Of a stretch of 13,771 bases of DNA, positions 1 to 6,008 are shown piece by piece. Numbering within the stretch: the stretch's first letter is position 1; every line of letters begins with the position of its first letter. Both the position numbers and the translations under genes were made by a program. The notes beneath the pieces were generated by a model, which was not told the DNA's origin, did no database searches, and worked only from the letters and a program-made list of their open reading frames with translations. Source of the DNA: Phycisphaerales bacterium UBA1926 (GTDB lineage: Bacteria; Planctomycetota; Phycisphaerae; Phycisphaerales; UBA1924); the NCBI GenBank assembly GCA_002337215.1, contig DDFO01000035.1, positions 2,898 to 16,668 on the forward strand, given 5' to 3'.

Positions 1-58
1 CGCCCGCGGCTCGGGCGGGCCCATCGCCCGCATCGCCGCGACGTTCGCGTCGGTCTGA
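1..58 (+). CDS. 3' end of an unidentified gene (partial)
   Basis: An open frame enters from the left edge (first full codon at base 2) and ends at TGA 56-58, giving the tail ARGSGGPIARIAATFASV. The high GC at third codon positions is like that of the neighbouring genes. It is too short to assign a family. It is convergent with the minus-strand yggS gene that ends at 182. No intrinsic terminator is visible in 59-181. It could also be a chance open frame. Confidence 0.4.
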   Translation, partial: ARGSGGPIARIAATFASV

Positions 59-181
59 GCCGATCACCGCCGATCCCAATTTTCATCAGGCCTCAAACCA
101 CAACGTTGTCCGCACTCAGTCGAGACCCGACGAGGCCAAGCGGGCACCGTGGAGCGAGTCGAGCGGGCCACCGATCCGGCG

Positions 182-958
182 TCAAGGCTCTCGGAACAGG
201 GCCGAGCCCACGCGAACGATGTTCGCGCCCTCTTCGATCGCCACCGTGTAGTCGCCGCTCATCCCCATCGAGAGCAGATTGAAGGCACCGTCGCCGGCAC
301 CGTCACGCCGAATCTCTTCGAACAACTCTCGGCACCGCCTGAAGTGCGGCCGGGCGTCTTCCGGGTCGTCCGAGTGGGGCGCCATCGTCATCAGCCCGCG
401 CAGCCGAAGGCTGTACATCGACTCGATCTGCTCGACCATCGCCGGCACCGCAGGGGTCAAACACCCGTGCTTGGAGTCTTCACCCGAGATGTTGACCTGC
501 AGGAGCACGTCGAGCCGACGGTCGCTCTTGCGGAGCAGCGCCTGCAGTTCTTCTGCCAGCCGGAGACTGTCCACCGAGTGCACCAGCCTGACGAGGTCCA
601 CGACCTTGCGGGCCTTGTTGCGCTGCAAGTGGCCGATCATGTGCCAGCGGATGAGCTGATCAGCGCGGAGCCCCGCGCCGTCGGTCTCAGGCAGCACGCG
701 CACACGCTCGACCCACTCGTCCGACATCGCCGCACGCTGCGCCAGATGCTGCACGCGGTTCTCGCCGAAGTCCTCGTGCCCGAGTTCCATCAGCCGACGG
801 ATATCGTCGGGCTCCGCGTTCTTCGTCACAGCGACGAGCAGAACGTCCTTCGCAGATCGGCCCGAACGCTCCGCCGCCTCGCCGATTCGGTCGCGAACGA
901 TCCGGTACCGCTCATCGAGCGTCCCGCCAACTGCTTGAGATCCGGCCGATACCGTCAT
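182..958 (-). CDS. yggS: YggS/PLPBP-family pyridoxal phosphate homeostasis protein
   Basis: The 258-residue protein is a single alanine-racemase-like TIM barrel that binds PLP without known catalysis. In this family it buffers PLP supply and affects amino-acid and keto-acid balance in the cytosol. The PLP lysine is K46 in LLVAVTKNAEP. Family blocks follow in order: DFGENRVQ (63-70), HMIGHLQRNK (106-115), HSVDSLRLAEEL (127-138), LLQVNISGEDSKHG (152-165), LRGLMTMAP (186-194) and the phosphate-binding end LSMGMSGDYTVAIEEGANIVRVG (229-251). Length is slightly above the usual 230 or so because of an insertion near residues 88-103. The start is the ATG at 958-956. It has no Shine-Dalgarno, but an extended -10 lies exactly 6 bases upstream, so the mRNA is probably leaderless. 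It is divergent from the peroxiredoxin gene. Family assignment is secure; cellular role is inferred from homologues. Confidence 0.95.
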   Translation of the reverse strand: MTVSAGSQAVGGTLDERYRIVRDRIGEAAERSGRSAKDVLLVAVTKNAEPDDIRRLMELGHEDFGENRVQHLAQRAAMSDEWVERVRVLPETDGAGLRADQLIRWHMIGHLQRNKARKVVDLVRLVHSVDSLRLAEELQALLRKSDRRLDVLLQVNISGEDSKHGCLTPAVPAMVEQIESMYSLRLRGLMTMAPHSDDPEDARPHFRRCRELFEEIRRDGAGDGAFNLLSMGMSGDYTVAIEEGANIVRVGSALFREP

Positions 959-964
959 GCACGT

Positions 965-973
965 AGCATATCA
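965..973 (-). promoter_or_regulatory. Extended -10 promoter for leaderless yggS
   Basis: Read on the minus strand, the sequence is TGATATGCT: an extended -10 (TGn) followed by TATGCT (970 down to 965), then six bases and the ATG at 958. The hexamer therefore occupies -12 to -7 relative to the A of the start codon, which places transcription start on the start codon itself. No good -35 is visible, which is usual for extended -10 promoters. The 10-mer GCGCGGTGAT (979-970) recurs upstream of the transaldolase gene. Confidence 0.5.
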
Positions 974-1157
974 CCGCGCACCGTCCCCGGATGATCGTTG
1001 CAGCGAATCCCCCGCCACGAATCTGTGCAGCGCAGACGCCGAGAACAGGAACGACGCCACATCCAGAGCCGGCGCACCGCAATTCGACGCGGATAGTCTT
1101 GCATTCGAGATCTCAACGGCACACCAGGCAATCCCATCGAAACAACAGGAGTCCACG

Positions 1158-1643
1158 ATGAGCAACGAAAACACACACCGCAGCAGCGTCATCCAACCCG
1201 GCGAGACCGCCCCCGATTTCACGCTGTCCACCAAAGACCGTGAAGACTGGTCACTCGCCGACGCCGTGAAGAAGTCCGACGTCGTCCTCTGCTTCTTCCC
1301 GTTCGCCTTCACCGGTGTCTGCGGCACGGAAATGGAGTGCCTCTCCAAAGAGATGAAGCGATGGACCGACGCGGGTGCCGCCGCGGTCGGGATCTCCTGC
1401 GACTCCTTCGCCGCACTCAACGCATGGGCCGAGCGTGACGGCTACACCAATACGATGCTCAGCGATATCCATCGTGCTGCCTGCAAGGCCTACGGGCTCT
1501 ACTGGAGCGAACTCAACGTCGCCCAGCGAGGAACCATCGTCATCGGGCAGTCCGACGACGGCGTCGGAACCGTGAAATGGTCCCAGGCACGCGAGCCCGG
1601 CGAAGCGATGGATCTCGACCAGGTCCTCGCCGCGATGGTCTGA
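1158..1643 (+). CDS. AhpE-like peroxiredoxin
   Basis: This 161-residue thioredoxin-fold peroxidase reduces hydrogen peroxide or organic peroxides through a peroxidatic cysteine. The active-site loop is FFPFAFTGVCGTEMECL (46-62): P48, T52 and C55 form the PxxxTxxC signature, and a catalytic-type arginine lies in SQAREPGE (142-149). The layout matches AhpE-type enzymes: GETAPDFTL at the N terminus, LSDIH (101-105), AYGLY (111-115), QRGTIVIG (123-130) and the REPGE segment. C61, C81 and C109 are also present; none sits where a standard resolving cysteine can be assigned, so 1-Cys chemistry with a thiol partner is likely. The start at 1158 is chosen because AGGAG (1147-1151) lies 6 bases upstream; the upstream in-frame sequence is unlike the family. 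It stands alone and ends before a bidirectional terminator. Confidence 0.93.
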   Translation: MSNENTHRSSVIQPGETAPDFTLSTKDREDWSLADAVKKSDVVLCFFPFAFTGVCGTEMECLSKEMKRWTDAGAAAVGISCDSFAALNAWAERDGYTNTMLSDIHRAACKAYGLYWSELNVAQRGTIVIGQSDDGVGTVKWSQAREPGEAMDLDQVLAAMV

Positions 1644-1697
1644 CAACACAATCCGCCGACAGCACAACACGCCTTCTCTTCATCTCAAGAGGCCATT

Positions 1698-1733
1698 AAA
1701 AAAAGGGCCCAGCCGAACCGGCCGGGCCCTTTT
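1698..1733. terminator. Bidirectional intrinsic terminator
   Basis: GGGCCC (1705-1710) pairs with GGGCCC (1724-1729), and GCC (1712-1714) with GGC (1720-1722) above an A-C mismatch. The stem is flanked by seven A (1698-1704) on the left and four T (1730-1733) on the right. It serves the peroxiredoxin gene on the plus strand. With the longer U tract it also serves the convergent prepilin-like gene, whose stop is at 1763. Confidence 0.85.
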
Positions 1734-1762
1734 ATTGATATGTCAGAAATCAGAGCCGCGGA

Positions 1763-2797
1763 TCAGTCGTGGAACGAGCCCCAGTTCTGATCCTGCGAGT
1801 TGGTGTCCATCATCTGGACGTCGCCGCCGTTGCCCTGGATCGTGTTGTACATCACGAGGTAGGCGTTCCGGTTGTTGGCGCCGCCGTCCGACAGGTTCTG
1901 CTCGGCCGGGATCAGCGTGCCCAACTGGTCATCTTCGTTGACGAAGACGTTGTCGTTCTGGGTCCGCTGAGCGTCATCAAGACCCTCGCCGGTGAACGTG
2001 AACACGAGGTTCTCAGGAGCCGCGTCGTTCGCGAAATCGACGTGGGCATCGTTGTAGCCGATGAGGCCTTCCCACCGGGTCCGGTTCCCGTGCATCAGCA
2101 GCGTGATCGAACCGGTGCCCTGCGCGTCGTCGGTCAGCTGGAACTCCTCGTCGATCGGAGCGTCCATGTAGGTCGGACCACGGTTGCCCATGATGACCTG
2201 CGTCGCGTTGAAGTTGTCGCGCCACAGGCTGCGACGAGCGCCGAAGACCGGCATGTGGAAGTACGACAGGTTGCCCGCCGCGGTACCAACCGGCGACGAG
2301 TTGAAGCCCGCGTCCCACAGTGCGAGGCTGTTGCCCGCGGTGTTGTTGCCGATGGCCTGCGAAGCCTCGGGGTTCGAGTACTGATAGTCGTCGTCCGCAC
2401 GGATCGAGCTCGACTGCTCGACCGGGCTGAACAGCACCTCGGGAGAGGTGTAGTTGTCCCAGACCAGGATCGAGAAGATGTTCTGCGAGTTGTCCTTCAC
2501 CTGCGGAGTCGCCGCGACGTTCGCGTAGGTAACGCTGCCCACCTGGCCGTCATCGATCGTGTTGTTGTTCGAGTCGATCCGGCTCGGCAGCGGGTAACGG
2601 CCACGGTTCGCGCTCGAGAAGGTCGCAAGACCCTGGATGTTCGAGCGGATGTTCGACGAGTCCTGCAGACGCTTGGCCGACGCACGGGCCTTGCCCAGCG
2701 CGGGAAGCAGGATGCCGATCAGCAGCGCGATGATCGCGATAACCACGAGCAGCTCGATGAGAGTGAAACCCGCACGACGATTCAATTTGGTCAACAT
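1763..2797 (-). CDS. Prepilin-type N-terminal domain protein (planctomycete pseudopilin-like)
   Basis: This 344-residue protein is probably exported, anchored by its N-terminal helix and processed by a prepilin peptidase. The leader [10 protein letters not shown] ends in Gly10; processing between G10 and F11 gives FTLIE with the conserved Glu at mature position 5 (E15). The hydrophobic helix runs to about residue 31 and is followed by [11 protein letters not shown]. The body is rich in Asn, Asp and Ser, with no cysteine. The segment [20 protein letters not shown] (246-265) resembles the H-X9-DG type motif of DUF1559-like planctomycete pseudopilins, with DA in place of DG. The ATG at 2797 follows AGAAAGGG on the minus strand (about 2804-2811). 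No pilus or type II secretion gene is nearby, so the partner machinery lies elsewhere. Specific function is unknown. Confidence 0.88.
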   Translation of the reverse strand: MLTKLNRRAGFTLIELLVVIAIIALLIGILLPALGKARASAKRLQDSSNIRSNIQGLATFSSANRGRYPLPSRIDSNNNTIDDGQVGSVTYANVAATPQVKDNSQNIFSILVWDNYTSPEVLFSPVEQSSSIRADDDYQYSNPEASQAIGNNTAGNSLALWDAGFNSSPVGTAAGNLSYFHMPVFGARRSLWRDNFNATQVIMGNRGPTYMDAPIDEEFQLTDDAQGTGSITLLMHGNRTRWEGLIGYNDAHVDFANDAAPENLVFTFTGEGLDDAQRTQNDNVFVNEDDQLGTLIPAEQNLSDGGANNRNAYLVMYNTIQGNGGDVQMMDTNSQDQNWGSFHD

Positions 2798-3056
2798 AAA
2801 TGACCCTTTCTGCTACGGGTGGAGGTTCAGCCTCCACCGTGCCTTGGACGGTGCGATCAACGCACGCCGCGTCGATCGCGAGGCACGGGGAACACTCCGC
2901 CGTGCCAACGACGGCTCGCGGCCGTCCCATCGCGTCAGGTTGTCGTCGCAGTGTGCCGGAGGGTCACAAGTCGGCCGCACGCAGTCGGCCAATAAGGGCG
3001 ATGATCGAATCCCGGCTCATCCGCAACCGCCCCGTCGGGGCGTTCTCTCGCGAGAG
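2798..3056 (-). ncRNA. Long structured 5' leader of the prepilin-like gene (chain of hairpins)
   Basis: This gene-free stretch (2798-3164 overall) is filled by inverted repeats. Stem boundaries on the window: TCTCTCGCGAGAGA (3044-3057), CGCCCC/GGGGCG (3028-3042), GGCCG/CGGCC (2973-2990), GACGGC/GCCGTC (2910-2926), GGCACGG/CCGTGCC with an inner GGA/TCC (2882-2906), GCGATC-ACGC/GCGT-GATCGC (2853-2879), CACCGT/ACGGTG (2835-2853) and GGTGGAGG/CCTCCACC (2818-2838). In the 2853-2879 stem the mismatch 2859/2873 is A-C on the plus strand but U-G on the minus strand, which favours a minus-strand RNA. The last two stems share CACC and cannot form together. The final stem ends about 7 bases before the ribosome binding site. 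I do not recognise a known riboswitch class. Transcription of the whole leader is inferred from the promoter at 3063-3090. Confidence 0.5.
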
Positions 3057-3062
3057 AGGCAA

Positions 3063-3090
3063 ACTCTACCAACTATTATCCGGGCGTCAA
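3063..3090 (-). promoter_or_regulatory. Sigma70-like promoter for the prepilin-like gene, flanked by dyads
   Basis: On the minus strand, TTGACG (3090-3085) is followed after 16 bases by TAGAGT (3068-3063). Predicted transcription start is near 3056, giving a leader of about 258 bases. A perfect 7-bp inverted repeat CCGGGCG-N6-CGCCCGG (3080-3099) straddles the -35. The 14-bp palindrome TCTCTCGCGAGAGA (3044-3057) covers the start region. Both could be operators or, for the palindrome, the first RNA hairpin. The AT-rich island also holds TATTAT (3074-3079) on the plus strand, a possible -10 for ridA. Confidence 0.45.
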
Positions 3091-3164
3091 CCCGCCCGGT
3101 TCCGTCACTTTCACCATCCCGAGAACGGGCCCAACCACATCCACTCACGCCGAAACCAATCACC

Positions 3165-3629
3165 ATGAACCAATCAACATCCGAACGAATCGCCGAACTC
3201 GGCATCCAACTCCCCGAAGCACCAACCCCGGTCGCCGCGTACATCCCCGCGATCACCTTCGGCGATCTCGTCCAGACCTCAGGACAGATCCCAACCAGAG
3301 ACGGCACGCCCATCGCGACCGGCATCGTCCCCGAGCAGGTGACCACCGACCGCGCCGCGGAGTGCGCCCGCCAGTGCGCACTCAACGCCCTCGCCGCCGC
3401 GTCCAACGCCGCAGGCGGCATCGACAACATTGCTCGCCCGCTCAAAGTGACCTGCTTTGTCGCAGCGAGCCCCGGCTACACCGACCACCCAAAGGTCGCC
3501 AACGGCGCGAGCCACCTGCTCGAGGAGATCTTCGGCGAAGCCGGCAAGCATGCCCGCGCCGCAGTGGGCGCCCCGTCGCTCCCGCTCGGCGTCCCCGTCG
3601 AAGTCGAGATCCTCTTCCAGCGCCGATGA
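3165..3629 (+). CDS. RidA family protein (YjgF/YER057c/UK114)
   Basis: The 154-residue protein belongs to the RidA superfamily, trimers that in the archetype hydrolyse reactive enamine/imine intermediates released by PLP enzymes such as threonine dehydratase. Visible blocks are VQTSGQIP (36-43), the long helix around 60-82, VTCFVAASPGYTDHPKVANGAS (95-116) and ARAAVGAPSLPLGVPVEVEI (130-149). R131 aligns with the substrate-carboxylate arginine of active RidA enzymes (ARSxVxVxxLP), so deaminase activity is plausible. The N-terminal extension ERIAELGIQLPEAPTPVAAYIP marks the longer RidA subfamily of about 150 residues rather than the 128-residue archetype. The ATG at 3165 fits this subfamily, but no Shine-Dalgarno precedes it. 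It is monocistronic by position. The substrate is not known. Confidence 0.9.
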   Translation: MNQSTSERIAELGIQLPEAPTPVAAYIPAITFGDLVQTSGQIPTRDGTPIATGIVPEQVTTDRAAECARQCALNALAAASNAAGGIDNIARPLKVTCFVAASPGYTDHPKVANGASHLLEEIFGEAGKHARAAVGAPSLPLGVPVEVEILFQRR

Positions 3630-3702
3630 AACCCCCGACCCCAGACACGGGTACACAACCCAGACGGCCAACCCAACCGAACAAACCGGCCGCGTGAACG
3701 TC

Positions 3703-3708
3703 TATACT
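3703..3708 (+). promoter_or_regulatory. Possible -10 element for the CpeT-like/FKBP gene
   Basis: TATACT lies about 115 bases before the start codon, in the only AT-rich patch of 3630-3823. The -35 region is poor (AACAAA at 17-bp spacing), so this is a weak call. The rest of this 194-base gap shows no terminator for ridA and no recognisable RNA. Confidence 0.3.
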
Positions 3709-3823
3709 CTCCCCCCGTGTTTTCGGGACCGGAGACTTCCCCGGCCGCGGGTGCAATGCTGATCAGGACCGAGAGCCGATCACGCCTTTTTCCAGAGATT
3801 CAAACCGAAACGGAGTTCACCAG

Positions 3824-4933
3824 ATGAAGAACCGTCTCGCCCTCATCGCGATCCCCCTCGCGCTTCTCGCCGGCACCACCATCGCACAGGATGAAGCCGC
3901 CGAAGCCGCCCCGCTCCAGTACGACGAAGTCTGGGAAGCCTGGAACCCGTCCTGGTCCAGCAGCGCCATCGAAGGCGTCGCCAAGACCTTCATCGGCACC
4001 TGGAAGACCGCAACCCCCGTCGCCGAGTCGGGCGAGGGCGCGGACGGCAGCACCGACATGCTTATGACCGTCTCGCCCGCACCCATCTCGGGTGTCGCCG
4101 ACGCGCTCTACGTCGAGCAGTACCGCGCCGACGAGCCGGGCAAGCCGTTCCGGCAGTCCGTCATGCAGATCTACGCCTACAAGGACGGCCACCGCCTCCG
4201 CACCTACGAGATCATGGGCGATGACTCCCGCAAGGGCCTCCTCGTCGGCATGGGACACGTCCCCGAAGCCTTCCCCGAGCTGAGCCGCGACGATCTCATC
4301 GCGACCCTCGATCTCGATATCTCGCCCTCCGCCAACGGGTTCAAGGGCCGCACGCCCTACCCCTATCCCACCGGCGCCAGCGGCGCTGTCGAGATGACCA
4401 GCGAGATCACCGTCAACGGCAGCACGATGACCACCGCCGACCGCGGCTACGGCGCGAACGGCGCCGTCGTCTGGGGCGCGGGCGAGTCCGCGTCCTACAG
4501 CTGGACCCGCGCCGAAGACTGGGCCGAGGTCGAACGCCGCAACGGCGGGCTCGCCCTCATCACCTTCACCAACCCCGACGATGACGCCCCCGTCGATGGC
4601 GGCCGCGTCTTCGTCCACTACACAGGCTGGACCGCCGACGGCAACAAGTTCGACTCCTCGGTCGACAAGGGCCAGCCCTGGCCCCTCACCTGGCCCGTCT
4701 CCGAGATGCGCGTCATCGCCGGATGGCAGCAGGGCTTCGACGGCATCACCAAGGGCACAGTCCGCAAACTGATCATCCCCGCCGACCTCGCCTACGGCGC
4801 CAACGGCGTTCCCCGCGCCAACATCGGGCCCAACGCCACCCTCTACTTCAACACCGAAGTCCTCTCCGTCCAGGCACCCCCGCCCGCACCCGAGGCGCCG
4901 GATGCCGGGCCCTCCGAAGACGGCCAGGACTGA
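3824..4933 (+). CDS. Exported CpeT/CpcT-like domain fused to FKBP-type peptidyl-prolyl isomerase
   Basis: The 369-residue protein starts with a Sec signal peptide, MKNRLALIAIPLALLAGTTIA, with cleavage likely before Q22. Residues about 35-235 resemble the CpeT/CpcT family (phycobilin lyases in cyanobacteria): ALYVEQYRADEPGKPFRQ (94-111) corresponds to the family's YxEQ...PYRQR block, and DRGYGANGAVVWG (206-218) with SYSWTR (224-229) corresponds to the DRG...G..VWG...YxFxR end. The conserved family cysteines near the middle are absent, so lyase activity is not implied. Residues about 255-350 form an FKBP domain: VHYTGW (264-269), FDSS (276-279), VIAGWQQGF (297-305), AYGANG (323-328), ATLYFNTEVLSV (338-349). 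Key pocket residues Y266, F276, D277, V297, I298, W301, Y324 and F342 are kept. A Pro/acidic tail ends the protein. GGAG (3812-3815) precedes the ATG. Probable role: periplasmic folding factor; client unknown. Confidence 0.85.
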   Translation: MKNRLALIAIPLALLAGTTIAQDEAAEAAPLQYDEVWEAWNPSWSSSAIEGVAKTFIGTWKTATPVAESGEGADGSTDMLMTVSPAPISGVADALYVEQYRADEPGKPFRQSVMQIYAYKDGHRLRTYEIMGDDSRKGLLVGMGHVPEAFPELSRDDLIATLDLDISPSANGFKGRTPYPYPTGASGAVEMTSEITVNGSTMTTADRGYGANGAVVWGAGESASYSWTRAEDWAEVERRNGGLALITFTNPDDDAPVDGGRVFVHYTGWTADGNKFDSSVDKGQPWPLTWPVSEMRVIAGWQQGFDGITKGTVRKLIIPADLAYGANGVPRANIGPNATLYFNTEVLSVQAPPPAPEAPDAGPSEDGQD

Positions 4934-4990
4934 TCGACCGTCCACCCGTCAGGCCGATCATCTCGAACGACAACCCGTTCCGCACCAAGA

Positions 4991-5018
4991 GGCGTCGCCC
5001 AGCAGGCGACGCCTTTTT
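4991..5018 (+). terminator. Intrinsic terminator after the FKBP fusion gene
   Basis: GGCGTCGCC (4991-4999) and GGCGACGCC (5005-5013) form a perfect 9-bp stem with a CAGCA loop, followed by T5 (5014-5018). It lies 58 bases after the stop and only 35 bases before the J-protein start, so the next gene needs its own promoter. Confidence 0.92.
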
Positions 5019-5037
5019 CGTGCACGCACCCAAGACC

Positions 5038-5043
5038 TATCGT
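5038..5043 (+). promoter_or_regulatory. Possible -10 for a (nearly) leaderless J-protein mRNA
   Basis: TATCGT ends 9 bases before the ATG at 5053, so transcription would begin about 2-4 bases before the start codon. No Shine-Dalgarno is present and the preceding terminator leaves little room for another promoter. The -35 would overlap the terminator and is not convincing. Confidence 0.3.
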
Positions 5044-5052
5044 CTCTCACTC

Positions 5053-5988
5053 ATGGAAGACCTCTACGCCATCCTCGGAACCACACGCAGCGCGAGCACG
5101 GACGACATCAAGTCGGCCTACCGCAAGCTCGCCCGAAAACTCCACCCCGACGTCAACAAGGCACCCGACGCCCAGCAGCAGTTCGCCCGCGTCCAGCAGG
5201 CCTACGAGATCCTCTCCGACGACACCAAACGCGCCCGATACGATAGGACGGGCCGGATCGATGCCGACCCGTTCACCGCGAACCGCAACCCGGGAGGTCA
5301 CCCGGGCGGAGGTTTCCACGGCGTTGACACCGATGACATCGGCGAGATGTTCAACACCTTCTTCAGGGACCGCGGCCAACAGACGCGCCGGCCACCGACC
5401 CCGCCGAGAAACCTCGACATCCGCGCCCCGCTCACCCTCGACCTCGAGACGATCGCGAGCGGCGGGGTCGTCAAAGCCCGGACCCCCTCCGGCAACGTCG
5501 TCGAGGTCACCGTCCCCCCCGCCGTCGCCACGGGCGCAACACTCCGTGTCAAGGGCCAGGGCAACTCGGACTCGGCAACCGGCAGGAAAGGCGACCTCCT
5601 CCTCGAGATCCGAGCCAAGCAACACCCCACGATCACCCGAGGCCGACCCAACGCGCCCGACCCCGCCGGCCTCGATCTCACGACCCGTGCCGACATCTCC
5701 ATCGCCACCGCGACCCTCGGCGGACGCATCCCCGTCGAACGCCTCGGCGAGTCGCTCAGCCTGACGATCCCCAAAGCCACGCCAAGCGGCCGATCTCTCC
5801 GGCTCCGCGGAAAGGGCCTCACCAACGCGGCAGGAAAATCGGGCGATCTCTACATTGAACTCCGCATCGTCCCCCCCGATCCCGACACGCTCGACGAAGA
5901 CCAACGCGACATGCTCCGATCGATCCCAGATCCGACCGACCGCAACCAGACCCAGAACGCCGAACCCGACTCCGGGACCACGACCTAA
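5053..5988 (+). CDS. DnaJ/CbpA-type J-domain co-chaperone (no zinc finger)
   Basis: The 311-residue protein is a type II J-protein that stimulates DnaK ATPase and delivers clients. The J domain spans 1-65, with YAILG (5-9), YRKLARKLHPDVNK (23-36) holding the HPD motif at 31-33, and YEILSDDTKRARYD (51-64). A Gly-rich linker (NPGGHPGGGFHG, 79-90) follows. No CxxCxGxG repeats are present, unlike true DnaJ. The two C-terminal substrate domains begin at LDIRAPLTLDLETIASGG (121-138) and LDLTTRADISIATATLGG (207-224), and each ends in the family's glycine turns (RVKGQGN, RLRGKGL). Length matches CbpA (about 306). The start at 5053 gives the standard MxxLYxILG opening; upstream in-frame sequence is non-homologous. 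The sugar-phosphate transferase gene follows 20 bases downstream, suggesting an operon. Confidence 0.92.
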   Translation: MEDLYAILGTTRSASTDDIKSAYRKLARKLHPDVNKAPDAQQQFARVQQAYEILSDDTKRARYDRTGRIDADPFTANRNPGGHPGGGFHGVDTDDIGEMFNTFFRDRGQQTRRPPTPPRNLDIRAPLTLDLETIASGGVVKARTPSGNVVEVTVPPAVATGATLRVKGQGNSDSATGRKGDLLLEIRAKQHPTITRGRPNAPDPAGLDLTTRADISIATATLGGRIPVERLGESLSLTIPKATPSGRSLRLRGKGLTNAAGKSGDLYIELRIVPPDPDTLDEDQRDMLRSIPDPTDRNQTQNAEPDSGTTT

Positions 5989-6008
5989 CCACTGATCCCG
6001 CGACGATC

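Noticed and set aside
1769..2803. A full-length plus-strand open frame opposite the prepilin-like gene
   Set aside because: It mirrors a well-supported minus-strand gene; its translation is Arg/Val-rich with no recognisable domain, as expected for the antisense of a GC-rich gene.
3000..3030. A T-loop-like string (ATCGAATCCCGGC) suggesting a tRNA
   Set aside because: The flanking bases do not form a T stem and no acceptor, D or anticodon arm can be built around it.
2798..3056. c-di-GMP (GEMM) riboswitch in the prepilin-like leader
   Set aside because: GGCACGG-type stems recall it superficially, but the conserved GEMM core and tetraloop-receptor elements are not visible.
2637..3164. A long in-frame upstream extension of the RidA reading frame
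   Set aside because: It runs through the structured leader and into the opposite-strand prepilin gene, has no homology to the family, and the RidA subfamily N terminus begins at the ATG at 3165.
3800..4945. A 381-codon minus-strand open frame opposite the CpeT-like/FKBP gene
   Set aside because: Gly/Val/Asp-rich low-complexity shadow; the plus strand has a signal peptide, ribosome binding site and clear FKBP motifs.
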